NCBI GenBank assembly: GCA_018343915.1
Contig: JABRWF010000003.1
Coordinates: 3,286,001-3,350,000 of the forward strand
Reading direction: 5' to 3'
Origin: Agroathelia rolfsii
Taxonomy: Eukaryota > Basidiomycota > Agaricomycetes > Amylocorticiales > Amylocorticiaceae
DNA: 64,000 nt
The notes under the pieces are model-generated. The model ran no database searches. It saw only the letters and a list, made by a program, of their open reading frames with translations, and was not told where the DNA came from. Shown here one piece after another: positions 34,260-46,626 of the stretch. A program made the position numbers and the translations under genes. Position 1 is the stretch's first letter, and each line of letters starts with the position of its first letter.

Positions 34260-37200
34260 ATGAGCTATCACAACGGCCGTGGTGGAGGTGGGGGCAGAAG
34301 GCGGTATCGAGGTGAGAAACCCGCGAAGAAGTCTTCAGCCATCTCGGGCTTCTCAGGCTGTAGTTGACCTTGTCTTCCACCGTTCGCCATACAACATACA
34401 GATGACTATCATGACCGTCGAGAGCCCACTGTGGAATCGCCAGAGACTCAGTTGAAGAATACTATTCTTAAGCTTGGTGAAGTCGTGAGTTTACCCGTCA
34501 TACATTGCTGCCATTGCTGCCCGGTTGACATTTTTTGTTCTGCCTCAGGACCCTTCCCGTGAAGTTGCTGGTGTTGCCCGTACTATCCGTGAAAGCGAAA
34601 GTGTGGCCGTACCTGCTATATCAGAGGCGTTTCGCATTGGGTTTGTTGTTATGTCCCATACACGCTTCCGTGCATATATTGACTATTGTGCCTAGAGTAA
34701 CTGAACAACCCTTCAAGATTCCTTACTATGCCGCTCTCTTGCGCCTTCTGCATGACCCATCCCCAGACCAGCAAGGACACCCCCTAGGCAAGCTAGTGTT
34801 GGAGGACTTTTGGAAGGGATTCCAGGCCTATCTGGATAAGCTTGCCTGGCGCGAAATCCGCCTGTGTGTACGTCTACTCCACACAGCCCTGCATATCCTA
34901 TAGCAGAACTGAACCCGCCGTATGAACAGATTCATTTCTTCGCCCACTTGACGGTTGCCAAACTAGTCTCTGCAGAATCTATGATTGACCTCCTGCAATC
35001 GTTTGTCAAGGTCCTCGATGAGTTTGGCGCCTCTTATGCGCGCGCTAAAAAGGCTGCATTATGTGCTGCAGAGGGTCTCATGATTGTTCGTAACGACCTC
35101 ATACCCAGTTTTTTTCTATTCTGAATTTTCCAATAGGGTGGTTCAGGCCTTAAACGTCACTCGCCAACAGGCGTAACTGACATGATCCAATCCATTCAAA
35201 CCTACTTCGAGGCTACAACAACAACAAAGTGGCTGGTACACCCAATATGCAAGGACTTCTCGGATAGCACATCCAGCGAGTTCGCAGACGAACTTTTGGA
35301 TTCGGTCGTATCAACATTGCAGATGTTCGATGCTGCAGACTTCATTCAGACCTCGGAGAGCTTCGTACAGCCTTACACGTCGTATCCAGATCACGATCCG
35401 ACCACTGCGCCATTTGTGCTTCCCACCGTCCTTGTTCCACCAGAGTTGATTGAACTGGACAGTCTCTCCACCGAATCTGCGACGGTGAAGAAGGATGAAT
35501 GGCCGGAATACTTCCTGAGAATATTCGACCATGACGTACGCCATGTTTGAGTTTTCACCCCGTCCAAAGCTAATCCCTGATTTTAACAGGTGACTCCCGA
35601 CGCATCCACGCCTGCTGGGTACGCAGTCAGGTCTGCTCTGTTGGATATCATTTCCATATACGAAGTAAACCGTAAGGAATGTGCTCGTCTGCTGCTCGAA
35701 TATCCCAAGTGGGCACCTGTCGGTACCTTCAAGCCGAAAACAGATGCCGAGACATCAGAGGGTAAGAACTGGCAATTGGACAGTACCATCGTCGAGGTAA
35801 TTGTTCATACTGTATTGGCTGCTTATTACCTATGTGAGCTTATTTTTGAGTAAACAGACTATCCTGGGCCTGCATCTCCTATTACCTGAATCACCATACA
35901 AGTCTATCTATTATATTTGCCTCCTGACGGAGCTTTGCAAGCTTTCACCTGCTACAGTTGGTCCTGCGGTGGGCAAGTCGATAAGGAAGCTTTACTCTAT
36001 TCTTCCAGAGGGTATCGATCCCGAACTTTCCCGAAAATTCTCTGAATGGTTTGCTATTCACATGAGTAATTTCAACTATCAGTGGGTGTGGAAGGAATGG
36101 TAAGTATCAACGTACCGTCTTCTTTCCTATCGTATACTCAACGGCATTATACATTTATCCAGGGTCCCCGACTTGTCTTTCTCGGTACAGCACCCAAAGC
36201 GTACCTTTATGCGCCGCGCTGTCGAATCTGAGGTCCGACTTGCATACCACGACCGTGTCCTGAAGACACTGCCGGAGGCCATGCGGACCCCAGATGCTCA
36301 AGTCATCGCGGAGCAGTCACCCGGGCCCGAGTTCGATTTCGACCACCCAGGTTTGTCATTCATTTATCCTCTCAACCACAAAAAAAAAAAAAAAGCCATC
36401 CACTGAAAAATAACAAAATACAGCCCACCCACACCACGAAGCCGCCCAAGCCGTTCTGAACCTCCTTCGCGGACGCGCCAAATCCGACGAAGTTATCGCC
36501 CATATTGACACGCTACGCGGCACGATCGACATCACGGACGCCGATCCGCCCTTGGACACGCTCCTGCGCCGCATCGCCGTCCAATCCCTGCTCCAAATCG
36601 GCGCGCGCTCGTTCTCGCACTTGTTGAACGCGATGGAACGCTACCTTCCCTTACTGCGACATGTCGCTGCCAGCAGCAGCGGCGGGCGGAACGAAGCCAA
36701 GATGGACATCCTCTCCGCCGCAGCCGCGTTCTGGCGCCAGAACACGCAGCTGACGTTGATCGTGTTCGACAAGGTGATGCAGTACCAGGTCGTGGACCCG
36801 TCCGATGTCGTCGTCTGGACGTTCTTGCACAGCAGGCGCAGCCGGAATGCATCGAGCGATATCAGTGCCGGGGCCGGTGGAGACGATGGGAGCACGCCGA
36901 GGACGCTCTCCGCGTTCGAATGGGAACTGCTCAGGGCGGCGTTGGACAAGGCCAACGGACGGGTTGTCATCGCGCGTCGTAAGGTGTTGGCGCTGAAAAA
37001 GGAAGAGGACGAATGCAAGGCGCGGGAAAAGGCCAGTGATGCTGCCGAGACGGCCGCGATGGAGGTCGATGCGGACGCTAAGCCAGGTTTGTGTTTGCAT
37101 TGATATTTTCCACGTTTACGTTTTCATGTAAACTAATTCCTTCTTCTCTCACTCTCTTCCTATCTAACAGAGGAACCACAAGCTGAGGCAAGCGCAGCTA

Positions 37201-37640
37201 TGACGACTGCGCAGAGCGCACTGTCAAAGCTCACAACGGAGCAAAGAAGCGCCCTCTCGCAGGCCCTGGACGGTTTCATCGCCTGTCTGCATCCCGATGG
37301 CAGCGATGCGCCTCCCAACCCACATGTGTCGACAGTCATCACCGAGACTGAATGGGCCAACCATGAGACTTGGGGTGAAACAGAGTGGCAGACTTGGGAG
37401 ACATGGGGATGGTTCCGCCACTTCTGCAGATTGGTATGTATTCTTTTTGTTTCTTGATCTAGCTCTCCCAGAGTAGCAAGTAACTAACAATCAAATGTGT
37501 TCCCTCTTTAGTATTCTCCATACCTCCGTCAAAATGTTGAGACGCTTTCGATCACCTCGATTGAGAAACTGGCCGGTTCAACAGACCCAGCGGCGACGTT
37601 GATCCGCAAGACCTGGAACGTTGCCCTGGGCCAAGAGTAA
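34260..37640 (+). CDS. Nuclear cap-binding protein subunit 1 (CBP80)
   Basis: ATG 34260 gives MSYHNGRGGGGGRRRYR, then exon 34402-34484 (DDYHDRREPTVESPETQLKN). The body is MIF4G-type helical repeats: AFRIGVTEQPFKIPYYAALL, LRLCIHFFAHLTVAKLVSA-like and ARAKKAALCAAEG. Then come WPEYFLRIFDHD, the middle MIF4G domain (PYKSIYYICLLTELCKLSP ... NYQWVWKEW) and the third domain (RSFSHLLNAMERYLPLL, AAAFWRQNTQLTLIVFDKVM, VVDPSDVVVWTFL). It ends TWNVALGQE. Known: CBP80 with CBP20 binds the m7G cap of nuclear RNA polymerase II transcripts and couples capping to splicing, export and decay. About 880 aa over about ten introns, typical size. Confidence 0.93.
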
Positions 37641-37965
37641 AATTGTGGAGAAACATTCATCTACTTTTGAGCCTCGTTTGGTTTCCCTTTTTCTCTACTT
37701 CGATTCCTTCACATCCTCTTATACAAAATTTTGTATACATCCATGTCTCGTGTAATCCATCTGCCTCAACAATCCAGACACTATCGTAACCCTGTGATGA
37801 CTCGTGTGGCGTGACATGTGCATATGCAGACATACAAGTTTTTGGAGTGCGAGAGGAGAAAAAAATATGGCGTAGCATATGGGGGGGGGGGGTAGGTGGT
37901 CGTAAAAAGATGCACGACGTGCGAAGGGACAAATGGGTAAAAAACATAATACAAGCCCTTCCAAT
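37641..37965. other. Convergent 3' region with a G12 tract
   Basis: It lies between the stops of CBP80 (+) and ribosomal protein uL2 (-). It contains a run of 12 G at 37881-37892 and AT-rich UTR-like sequence. No gene was seen. Confidence 0.5.
37881..37892. repeat. G12 homopolymer tract
   Basis: Twelve consecutive G in the shared 3' region of two convergent genes. A simple repeat, possibly length-variable. Confidence 0.85.
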
Positions 37966-38983
37966 TTAAACCTCCTTGGTCTTGATGGTACCACGTAGGA
38001 GACCAGTCTAAAAAGAGACGGAGCAATTACTATTATGACAATGACATAAAAATGAAAAATACTACGTACCCTGCGGGCGGCAATGAGACCGACTTTCTGA
38101 CCGGGAACGGCCTGGCGAGCGATGGTGGAGGCCTTGCCGATGTGTTGGTGGTTACCACCACCATGAGGATGGTCAACGGGGTTCATAGCCACACCACGAG
38201 TACGGGGCCAGCTGAAGACATTGTCAGTATCGTGGTAGAAATATCATTTCCAATAAAATCGTACTTGTAACGCTTAGCCTTGAATTTGTAGTATGCACGA
38301 CCAGCCTTGAGCAAGGGCTTGTCAATGCGACCACCACCAGCGACGATACCGATCGTAGCACGAGCGCTGCCAGAGACCGTTTTCTTAGCACCCGAGGGCA
38401 AACGAATACGGGTCTTGTTGTCCTCTGGCGAGTGGCCAATAATGGTAGCATAGTTGCCTCCCGTACGAGCGAGGGCACCACGATCGCCGACCTTCTCCTC
38501 GACGTTGCAGATGATCGTACCTTCGGGGCACTGGCCGACGGGGAGAACGTTACCGACGGTAAGTGTGGCCTTCTTACCGCAGTAGACGAAGGCACCAGTG
38601 TGGAGACCCTCGGTGGCGATGAAAGTCTCTTGACGGAGCTTGTAGCGATAAGGGTCACGGAAGACGACGCGAGCGAGAGGAGCACCACTGCGATTATTTT
38701 TTTTAGCCCACATGAGCCACAAAAGGATCAGATAGACGAGGCGATTAGGACACACCGTCCAGAGTCGTGAATGATTTCCTTGACAATACCACGGATGTAG
38801 CCGTTCTTTTCGGCGTAGTCGAGGGCGCGGAACTGGGCAGGAGCCTTGTTCAAGTGTGTGTGCGCCTTGAACTGTTGTCGGAGAGAGAATAACGGGCTGA
38901 GATATGAGAACTATAGGAGCAGCATACTCTGGAGAACATACGATGGCGTGCGATCTCCTCTGTGCCCGAATAACGCGACCCAT
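37966..38983 (-). CDS. Large-subunit ribosomal protein uL2 (fungal L2 / human L8)
   Basis: [14 protein letters not shown] is followed across an intron by [20 protein letters not shown], then [20 protein letters not shown]. The peptide contains [19 protein letters not shown], the domain typical of cytosolic uL2 ([20 protein letters not shown]), and the highly conserved peptidyl-transferase-proximal segment [20 protein letters not shown] with its histidine. It ends [12 protein letters not shown]. Known: uL2 is an essential 60S protein next to the peptidyl-transferase centre. Three coding introns were seen, plus an intron in the 5' leader. Confidence 0.95.
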
Positions 38984-39400
38984 GGTTTAGATTTCTGTTG
39001 TGGACAAAGCGAGAGGAACAGAGTCAGAATCACACAGAAAAACTTGATGAGCACAGAAAGACGGAAAGCAGCAAGGAAGCAACAGATCGTTTAGGACCAC
39101 ATAGCTCAGAAAGGGATTGATTGGGTATCTGGCGGCATAAGACATGATACTCACGTTCTTGCGGTGCGGAGGACCTTGTTTGCGGGCGGCGCTGGACGTC
39201 GACGACGAGGACGAGGGCGGGCGGAGGACGAGGCGTGGGAAAGTGTGACATAAGCTGTATAGATTATGAGAGAGTGAGTGCCACGGAGTGGCTATCTCCG
39301 CCACCTGAGCCACAGTGGCTGAGGCTGATGGGACGATGTGGCGGTGCATGAATCTGAGATTGGGCTGTATGATGATGATCATGCGTTCTGATCACATCCT
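38984..39400 (-). promoter_or_regulatory. uL2 leader with a 5'-UTR intron and pyrimidine-rich promoter
   Basis: On the minus strand a GTGAGT donor (39149-39154) and CACAACAG acceptor (38995-39000) bound an intron of 160 nt (38995-39154), ending 11 nt before the ATG. Upstream, around 39180-39240, the minus strand is CGTCCTCGTC/CCTCCGC-rich. Leader introns and pyrimidine-rich promoters are common in fungal ribosomal-protein genes. Confidence 0.65.
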
Positions 39401-40385
39401 GCCTTTCTTTGTCCGTTTGTCAGAGAGGGTTCCATCCACGGCCGTGTGGGTTATCGAGAAGAATGAGAAAAACAGGGGGCTAGGCTAGGCTGGGCCGTAC
39501 GTCACCCCGTAGTGCATTCTCACTGACTTGTTGGGGGACAAATGTTGTTGTTATTTTTTCGCGCCGGCGGTGACTAATAGTACTAGTAGTAGTATTGATA
39601 CAGTATAATAGCACAGTGCTATACAAAGAGAGGAGTGGATGATATGGACCATGTAGGAATTTCCCGCCAGGAACATCTTATACGCCGCCCTCAGCGTCTT
39701 GGCCGGCAGACGGTTCCGCATAGGGCCATAGCGATAGGATAGTTTACGCCCATGTCGGATCGTGATTACATTGGTCAAGATGGAGATCTCATGGCCCAGT
39801 TCTGCCTGCCCGTCACCAATGTGTTGTCTTATATATATGTCCATGTCTATTAATCCTCCTCTGCCCCTCCTCCTCGCCATAATATATTCTGCTCACTATT
39901 GTTTTTTTTTTTTTGCAGTACAATCCTCTCCTAGTGGGATGACTCGGCTCGCCTGGGCAACTTTACGCTCCGACAAACTCCGACGGCCAGGCACTGCCCC
40001 GTCCTTGCGCCTTTGTCGCCCGTTTAGAGACAAGAAAGAGAGTCAGAGAGTGTGTGTTTGCATGCAAGAGAGACAGCAGCAACACATATTCATTTCCTAA
40101 TATCTCACAACGCCTTAATTACTTGCTCTCTGCTTGTCTATTTCTCCTACTTTATTATTTCCTTGGGCCTTGTCTGTCCGCTGCCCCTCCCGACGCTGGC
40201 CCTGCAATCCCTCCAGGCTTCCCCCCTCCCCTCCCCGCGCTCGCATTCGCATTCCCCCTCCCTGCCGTCCATAGTCCGTCCGCTGATATCTCATTGCTGT
40301 TGCCGCTCTGTGGTTGTCCAGAAGCAGTCCTTACTCTCTCCAGCCCCAGGCTGCTTTAAAATAATAATAATCATACATCCCTATT
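39401..40385. other. Intergenic / promoter region of the SS18-like gene
   Basis: Nearly 1 kb without a supported gene. Positions 40050-40350 are strongly C/T-rich on the plus strand and probably form the long leader of the next gene. A T14-GCAG run ending near 39918 resembles a 3' splice site and could end a leader intron. The 109-codon minus-strand ORF at 39551-39880 is not supported by any domain. Confidence 0.4.
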
Positions 40386-43300
40386 ATGATGCTCCATCTC
40401 GATCGCACCAGCAATCTGTCTCAGCTTCATCAGCTCCCCGGTATTGACAACAACCCAAAGATCGCCGCTGTCGCTCCTGCCTGGCCCACACCTGCAGACG
40501 ACTCCTCATTCCCGCCACCGGCCAGTGATGACGCCTCCCAGCAGCCGCCCCCCAGCTCAGACACCGTAACGGCCCACTCAGGCTCGCCCCAGCCTCAACA
40601 CGACAGAAGCTCGTCACTTTCGCCTCCTCCAGAAGAGGCTGCCGCGGCTAATGCTGCTTACACAGTGCTCAAGGACGCCCAGTCAGGCGAGCCCTTCAAA
40701 ACCGCCTCAACTATAGCAGACTCGAGCGAGTCTGCCGCCAATGGTGTAGACAAGTCCTCAGTCCACTCCACACCACTCAGCGAGCTCTCCACGCTGCCCG
40801 AGAATGAAAATGAGGGTTCGAACGCACCGGACGCAGGCGAGAGTAGCCAGACGGCTGCACCTCAACAGGCGTCTAATTCAAAAGACGACGATACAGACAA
40901 GGCCAAGAGCTCACTCAATTCTCAGGCAAGCAAAGCCCCCTCGCCTTCACAACCAACTCCCACACAACCTGGCATGGCACAAGGTGGTGAGCTGTCTAAA
41001 GACAGGCCCTCGTCTTCCCTGTCCGTCTCGAGAATCAAGACGCCCCAAGGATCGGCCATGTCCGCCCCAGACCAACGGAGGAGTGACGCCAAAGTGGCCA
41101 AGGTGCTCGAATTAAATTCAGAGCTGCTCAAGTGAGTGTCTTTCCCTTTTTGTTGTTGTTAATAATTTAAATTCATTACATGTCTTGTCTAGTGTCTGTA
41201 TCAGCTATCAAATGCGAGGTATACCTCCGCATGATCCTCGAGTCAAGCCGTACGTACACTTGTTTCTCTACCTCGGACATGCCTTTTCTCAACACTAGGT
41301 AACAGATATTCGGACCGATTACAAGGGAACCTGGCTTGGCTCGCTGCTGCATGCGATCAAAATCGATTTCAAGTAAGCTATTCATTCTCCTATTGTTGCT
41401 ATTGCATCTTACCCTTTGACTCGCATATAGATGCTAAGCACACATCCACTACCCCAAATGGACCCTCCTCCTCCCGCTACCGTAGAACACATTCCATCAA
41501 CAGAACGGATCCACAAACTCTACACCGAGATGTCCGCTGTCTTCGCCAACGAGATCTCACGACGACGTCAACAACAACAACAACAACAACAACAACAGCA
41601 GCAGCAGCAACACCAACACCAAAACTCGCCTTCAGGCGCTGCCGGGCTCACGTTACCCATGAACCTAAAACGGGACCGACCGCCAGATGACCTGTCGACG
41701 GTGACCGAGAACCTGACGAAGCGGCGTGACACAGGCGAGCACAAGATGGGCAGCGCTGGCGTTATGGCACCACCGCCACCACAAGTCCCCGGCGCTGCGT
41801 CAGCGATACCTTTCGCACCACCCATGTCCGCCAGCCCCGTCACCTCGATGGGCAGCCCGTCGACACCGATGGCACCACCCACAGCGACGATGGCGGCGGC
41901 TGGAGTTATGGGCGGCGGCGGTGGCGGCATGATGCCCCCTGGCCAGCTACAACCGCAGCCGCAGACCGAAGCTCAGGCCGCAGCTGCCGCACGCGAGCAC
42001 CAGCGACATGCCCAAATCCGCCGTGCGCAGCAGCAGATTGCGGCGCAGAATGGCATGTATCCTCACTTGCCACCACAGCAGCAGCAACCGCAACCGCAGC
42101 AGCAGCATCAGCAACAGCCTGTATCGGCGTCGTCAACATCGTCGGGACCGATGCAGCCACCGATACCGGGTGGTGCTGGTGTGATGGGCATGAATGGGGC
42201 TCAGGCGATGGTGCCACCGCGCTCGTCATCTGCGCAGGGTATGGATCCTACTACGGCAGCAGCGGCTACTGCCGCGGGGGGTATGCCGCCTAATGCGATG
42301 GTGTACATGCAAATGCTCCAGACGCCGGGGCATGCGTTTGTGGATCATATGCAGAAACATGTACCAGGGTTTAATTCGTTATCTACGAGTGCCAAGATTC
42401 AGCAGATGCATCGTATGCAGGTGAGTAGGATTTTTTTTGCTTATGTTTCTATACCTTGAGGGCTCGTATTTAACAACGAAAAAACCATTTAATAAAACAA
42501 ACAGTCGATGATGCAAAAAGTGCGTAGCGCCCAGATGCAAGCGCCGATACATCAACAACAACCGATGCAACCACATGCGAACAATATGATGCTCGGCGGT
42601 CATAATCAGCTCCCGGGTGGCGGTGGTGGTGGTGGTGGCCAACTGAATCCCATGGCCGGCAGTGCTGGTGCAACATCAATGCCGATGCACATGCAACTGC
42701 CCCAACAACCCATGGGTGCCTTCCCCATGAACCCATCGTCTTCGCAGATGGTACCGTCCGGGATGCCCGGTGGTATCAACGGTGCGCTCAACCCCCAGCA
42801 GCAACAACAAGCACGACAGTACATGATGATGCAGCAACAGCAGATGCGCGCTGCTGCTGCTGCAGCGGGTGCAGGAGGAGGCGGGATGAATCCGGGTATG
42901 ATAAACCCGCAGCAAGTGTACACACAGCAACTGCGCATGGAACAGCAACAGCGGCTGGCCCAGGCGATGGGGCACGCCATGTCCTCCTCGGCGCCGTCCG
43001 CAGCAGGGTCGCCCGTGTCGGCCTCGTCCCCGTCTGACCCAGCACTGATGGGCCTGCGGAGCAACCCCGTGATGCCAAGCATCGCGCGCACGACGCAGTC
43101 ACCGGCGGAGAGCATATCGGCCCCTATGACGCCGCAGTCACAGTCACAGTCGCGCTTACCATCGGTTAGCTATGAGGATTTCCAGCGCAGTATGATGCAG
43201 CAGCAACAAAATGCGGCGGCGGCGGTAGCGGGAGGTCAGCAGCAACCCGGTTGGCCGTCTATGCACCAACAACAGAACGCAGTTGGGTTTAATAATTCAC

Positions 43301-43728
43301 AAATGGGAGGAATGAATGGCATGAACCCGATGGCTGCTTGGCAACAACAACAACAACAACAGCAAAATCCTGGCCAAGGCCCGGCTGGACAATCCGCTTC
43401 GGGGCTCCCGGGACTGGCGATGGGTCAGATCCAGGCGGGTAACACGTTCTCAATGCCTCTGTCCGCCGGACCTACCAGTGGCGGCGGCGTTGGTGCCCAG
43501 TTCAGCCCTGCGGCATCGTCGCCTGTGCGCAGCTGGTCTCCCTCTACAGCCGCCGGCATGGGTGGAGGTAATATGGCAGGCGCGCCGTTCCCGTTCGCTG
43601 CCTCGCCGGCGCCGTCGCATCATGGTGACCGCCCGACGACACCGCGACATCCCGCCTCCTCATCGTCCACCCCGGCACCGGGGATACCGGATGATATGAG
43701 TAGTATGTTCAATTGGCCTGCGCAATAA
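40386..43728 (+). CDS. SS18/SSXT-like glutamine-rich transcription coactivator
   Basis: Five exons: 40386-41131, 41193-41249, 41306-41372, 41431-42420 and 42505-43728, giving about 1,027 aa. A Ser/Pro-rich N-terminus of about 235 residues is followed by a compact helical segment across exons 1-3. This reads KVAKVLELNSELLKVCISYQ, MRGIPPHDPRVKP, YSDRLQGNLAWLAAACDQNR. The pattern, Leu-x3-Asn-xx-Leu ... tyrosine ... two leucine-rich turns ending LAAACDQ, matches the SSXT (SS18/plant GIF) helical hairpin. The rest is Gln/Met/Pro/Gly-rich, including 14 consecutive Gln at 41569-41610. Known: SS18 is a subunit of animal BAF (SWI/SNF) and GIF acts with plant GRFs. A SWI/SNF role here is inference. Confidence 0.72.
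41569..41610 (+). repeat. CAA/CAG repeat coding for 14 glutamines
   Basis: Fourteen in-frame CAA/CAG codons in exon 4 of the SS18-like gene, followed by a His/Gln mixed stretch. Length polymorphism is likely. Confidence 0.9.
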
Positions 43729-44550
43729 GCTTGTCTGGTCCAGTTAGTCATTTGGCATCTTTATTTTTTTTTTCTTCCCTCTGTTCCTGGCCTTTTCTTT
43801 TTGCTCTTTCTTTATAAATTTTTGATTTCATCCGAACTTCACGCCATCCCTTTTTCTTTTTACTCAATCGACCCCTGCACATATGTTATGTCCACGCAAC
43901 GACGACAATCTCTATCCATTCACCTCTCTCTTTCTTATTCTAACACCTCAATATCGCTTTCCTCACACTTATGTGTATGGTGTCACAATTTCACAATTTT
44001 TCCAATTCCTTTTTCGAGTGTATGTGTGCTTTATTTACTCTTCCTGCCTTTGCTAACAAGTCGCATACGACGTTTTTTTCTTCATTTTTCAAGCAACATC
44101 TGGTTCTCGAATGTTACTATAGTTGTCTCCTCTATCAAACGTACCACTCACACTCTCATCACGATGGTCTCCACCATGTACTTCAGCAAAAATTTCCTAT
44201 TTTTAAACAGTTGTTATTGAGTGATCACCAAGACGATAGATATCGCAGTCATGCCATAGCTGTTGTTGAACCATAATAATAAGACATGGATGGACGGATG
44301 GGGAAATCCGGGTCTATATCAATAAAACAGACGATCAATTCATGGATAGGCCACAAAAATGCTATGTTGTCTTGTTGTCTTGGTCGTAATAATCGAGGGG
44401 GGGGGTTATATCATAGGCTAGTGATCTCCGAGTCCGTCCCGTCCCATCGTCATCATCACACGGTGTACCCATGATCATTGCATTTACATCTGACTCATAC
44501 CATCATTTCCAAAGCAGTAGTTATATTTTGGCGTAGACATCGTCACCATC
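43729..44550. other. Intergenic region, T/C-rich
   Basis: It holds the 3' UTR of the SS18-like gene and the promoter of the SH3 gene. The plus strand is T/C-rich at 43750-44100, where ORFs of 100-140 codons are low-complexity artefacts. A G-run occurs near 44397-44405. Confidence 0.4.
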
Positions 44551-45960
44551 ATGTTCTCCCAGCTCCCTGCGCATGAGAAGGATGCATTCTTTGAGCTGCT
44601 AGACGAGTTGAGTTGCCGTTTTGATTTTGCTATCACATGGTTCCCCATCTCTGTCTAGTATTCTTAGCGCTCCAGAGTATAGCGTTCTTACCTGATTTTA
44701 TTTCTTTTTTTCCTGGTCAAAACAACAACTCGGCTATCCGCTACTTTTCCTAATAATATAACTGCTTTCTTGCGACGGCGGATACAATCCACAGATACTT
44801 TGCCTCGCGCCCTGATCTCGTTAAAGCGCTTGGCGGTGGCGGCGAAACATCGTCATCCGCCAACACGAGCAGTAGCGATCCGAGAGTTGCTGCCGCCTCC
44901 GCCGTTCATCGCGCGCTCGCCGCGAACCCAGAGGCAACGGCCAGCATCGTATCTGCCGGTCTGAAACATGGTGTACCCAAGAACAGTCCTTATGCCGCGG
45001 CTGTGATTATCACTCAATCTATATTTCATAATCTATGTACTATGCTTACATGCGATATTTTCGTTGTTGTTTGGGTTAGGCATCAAATGATGAGGTGAAC
45101 TCGGCCGTGGGTAGAGTCGCTGCTGCCTCGTTGGCTTTCAGTAGTGGCGGCGCCAGCGCCAGCGGCAAGTCAGCGCCCCCGCCAGCGCCAGCACGTAGAG
45201 CGTCGAGTACGCCAGGCGCAGCTTCGATCCCAAATACACCATCTCCACCTCCCAGCGCTCATGAAATGACCGAGGCCAGTCAGAACCGTAATAGCAGTCT
45301 TGGGGATCTTGTATCCGTACGCGTGCGTATCATCACCCATCAGGGTCTATATCATGACCATTACAACCCCCTCCCCCTGACACTAACATCTTGATATCTA
45401 AACGAATGATCAGCGATTCGGCTCAGACATTGATACCACCTCTAAAAAGAATATGTTCAACTCCCTCCGTGGCTCATCCGCCTCCAACAGGGCCAAGCAG
45501 CCCCCTCCAGCGCCAGTGCGGACCGCAGCCGCCTTGGAGAAGAAGCATTCGTTCCAGCCACCGCCTGTGAGGCGTGTGCCGTCATCCGACGGTGGTTTGG
45601 CTGCATCGGCAGCAGCAGTGGCACCTCCAAGGTCGCCAGGGCCAGCACCTCCCCCGCTACCACGACGGACGCTCTCTGCGGAGCCAGAGCCCGAACCTGA
45701 ACCTGAGCCGGAAGAGGAAGAGGGTGAGTGGGCCGAGGCGTTGTATGATTACGATAGTGAGGATCCGGGCGATCTACCTATACGCGCGCATCAGCGCGTG
45801 TTGCTCGTGGAGAGGACGTCGGATGATTGGTGGGTGCAACTTATCGCTTACATTCGCTCATTTGTATCGTTCTGATGTTGTATTTTCTTACACTAGGTGG
45901 ACGGGTGAGTTTGAGGGCAAAAGAGGATTATTCCCCGCCTCTTACGTCAAGGTGCTTTGA
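44551..45960 (+). CDS. SH3-domain protein with alanine/proline-rich linker
   Basis: Five exons: 44551-44606, 44795-45002, 45080-45310, 45414-45829 and 45897-45960. The N-terminus MFSQLPAHEKDAFFELLDEY is a short acidic helix. The middle is Ala/Ser/Pro-rich, with PPPAPARR and APPPLPRR motifs that are themselves SH3 ligands. The C-terminal SH3 domain has ALYDYDSEDPGDLPI, the WW of DDWWTGEFEGKRGLFP and closes ASYVKVL. Known: such fungal proteins often act in cortical actin and endocytosis. The SH3 ligand is unknown. One intron splits the two tryptophans. Confidence 0.88.
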
Positions 45961-46626
45961 AGGAGCATGCATCTGTTCATCTATACGCGCATATATATTC
46001 TATATTGTGTCTAGTAGCCAAAATACGATGGCTGAATGTACAAATTTCTCTCCAATCATTACGTTCTCATCGGAATACGGGGTTTTTATACATGCTGTAT
46101 ACATACGTTTTACAATGGATTACGTTACATCGATGGTATCAGTGGGTGCAATGTTCCACGTAAGAGGGGGAGAGGTGGGAGAAAAAGAGGGAGGGTGACG
46201 ATGGTGGAATGTGCAACATATCTTTACAAGAGTGCCAAGACTGGGAGAAGTTTGGTTGATGGATTATATTAAGAGTTAAACTAGAGGGGTTGAGAGAAAG
46301 AAATCGGGTTGGCAGTGGTGTTATAGGAGTGTCCATAAGCGTAAACACCAAAAGAGAGGATTTACGAGTGGGTTGGGGTGAAAAAAGATCGTAGGGTAAG
46401 ACGTTTACGTCTTGATACCAAGAGAAGGAAGCCTATCGTGCTGGTTGCTGTCGTCGTTGTCGCGGATCGTGAATGAATTCGAAGAAGAAAAGAAGGTGCG
46501 CATTCGCAGGAGAGAGGGGATCATTGGTAGAGTTTGTGGGAAGGAGTTGAGCCGCGGATCTTGCCGTTCCAGATAAATGAAGCAATTCAGAGCCAAAAAG
46601 CTATCCTTGCTCCTGGACCACGAATT
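45961..46626. other. Convergent intergenic region
   Basis: About 670 bp between the stops of the SH3 gene (+) and the cyclin gene (-). The left side, 45970-46130, is AT-rich 3'-UTR-like sequence. Small ORFs have no support. Confidence 0.4.

Noticed and set aside
37881..37892. G12 run as a G-quadruplex
   Set aside because: It is a single uninterrupted run without the other G-runs needed for a convincing intramolecular quadruplex.
39551..39880. 109-codon minus-strand ORF between uL2 and the SS18-like gene
   Set aside because: It has hydrophobic and basic stretches but no recognised family, and sits in promoter-like sequence.
43801..44220. 139-codon plus-strand ORF
   Set aside because: It is the translation of a T/C-rich UTR region and has only low-complexity Ser/Phe/Leu content.
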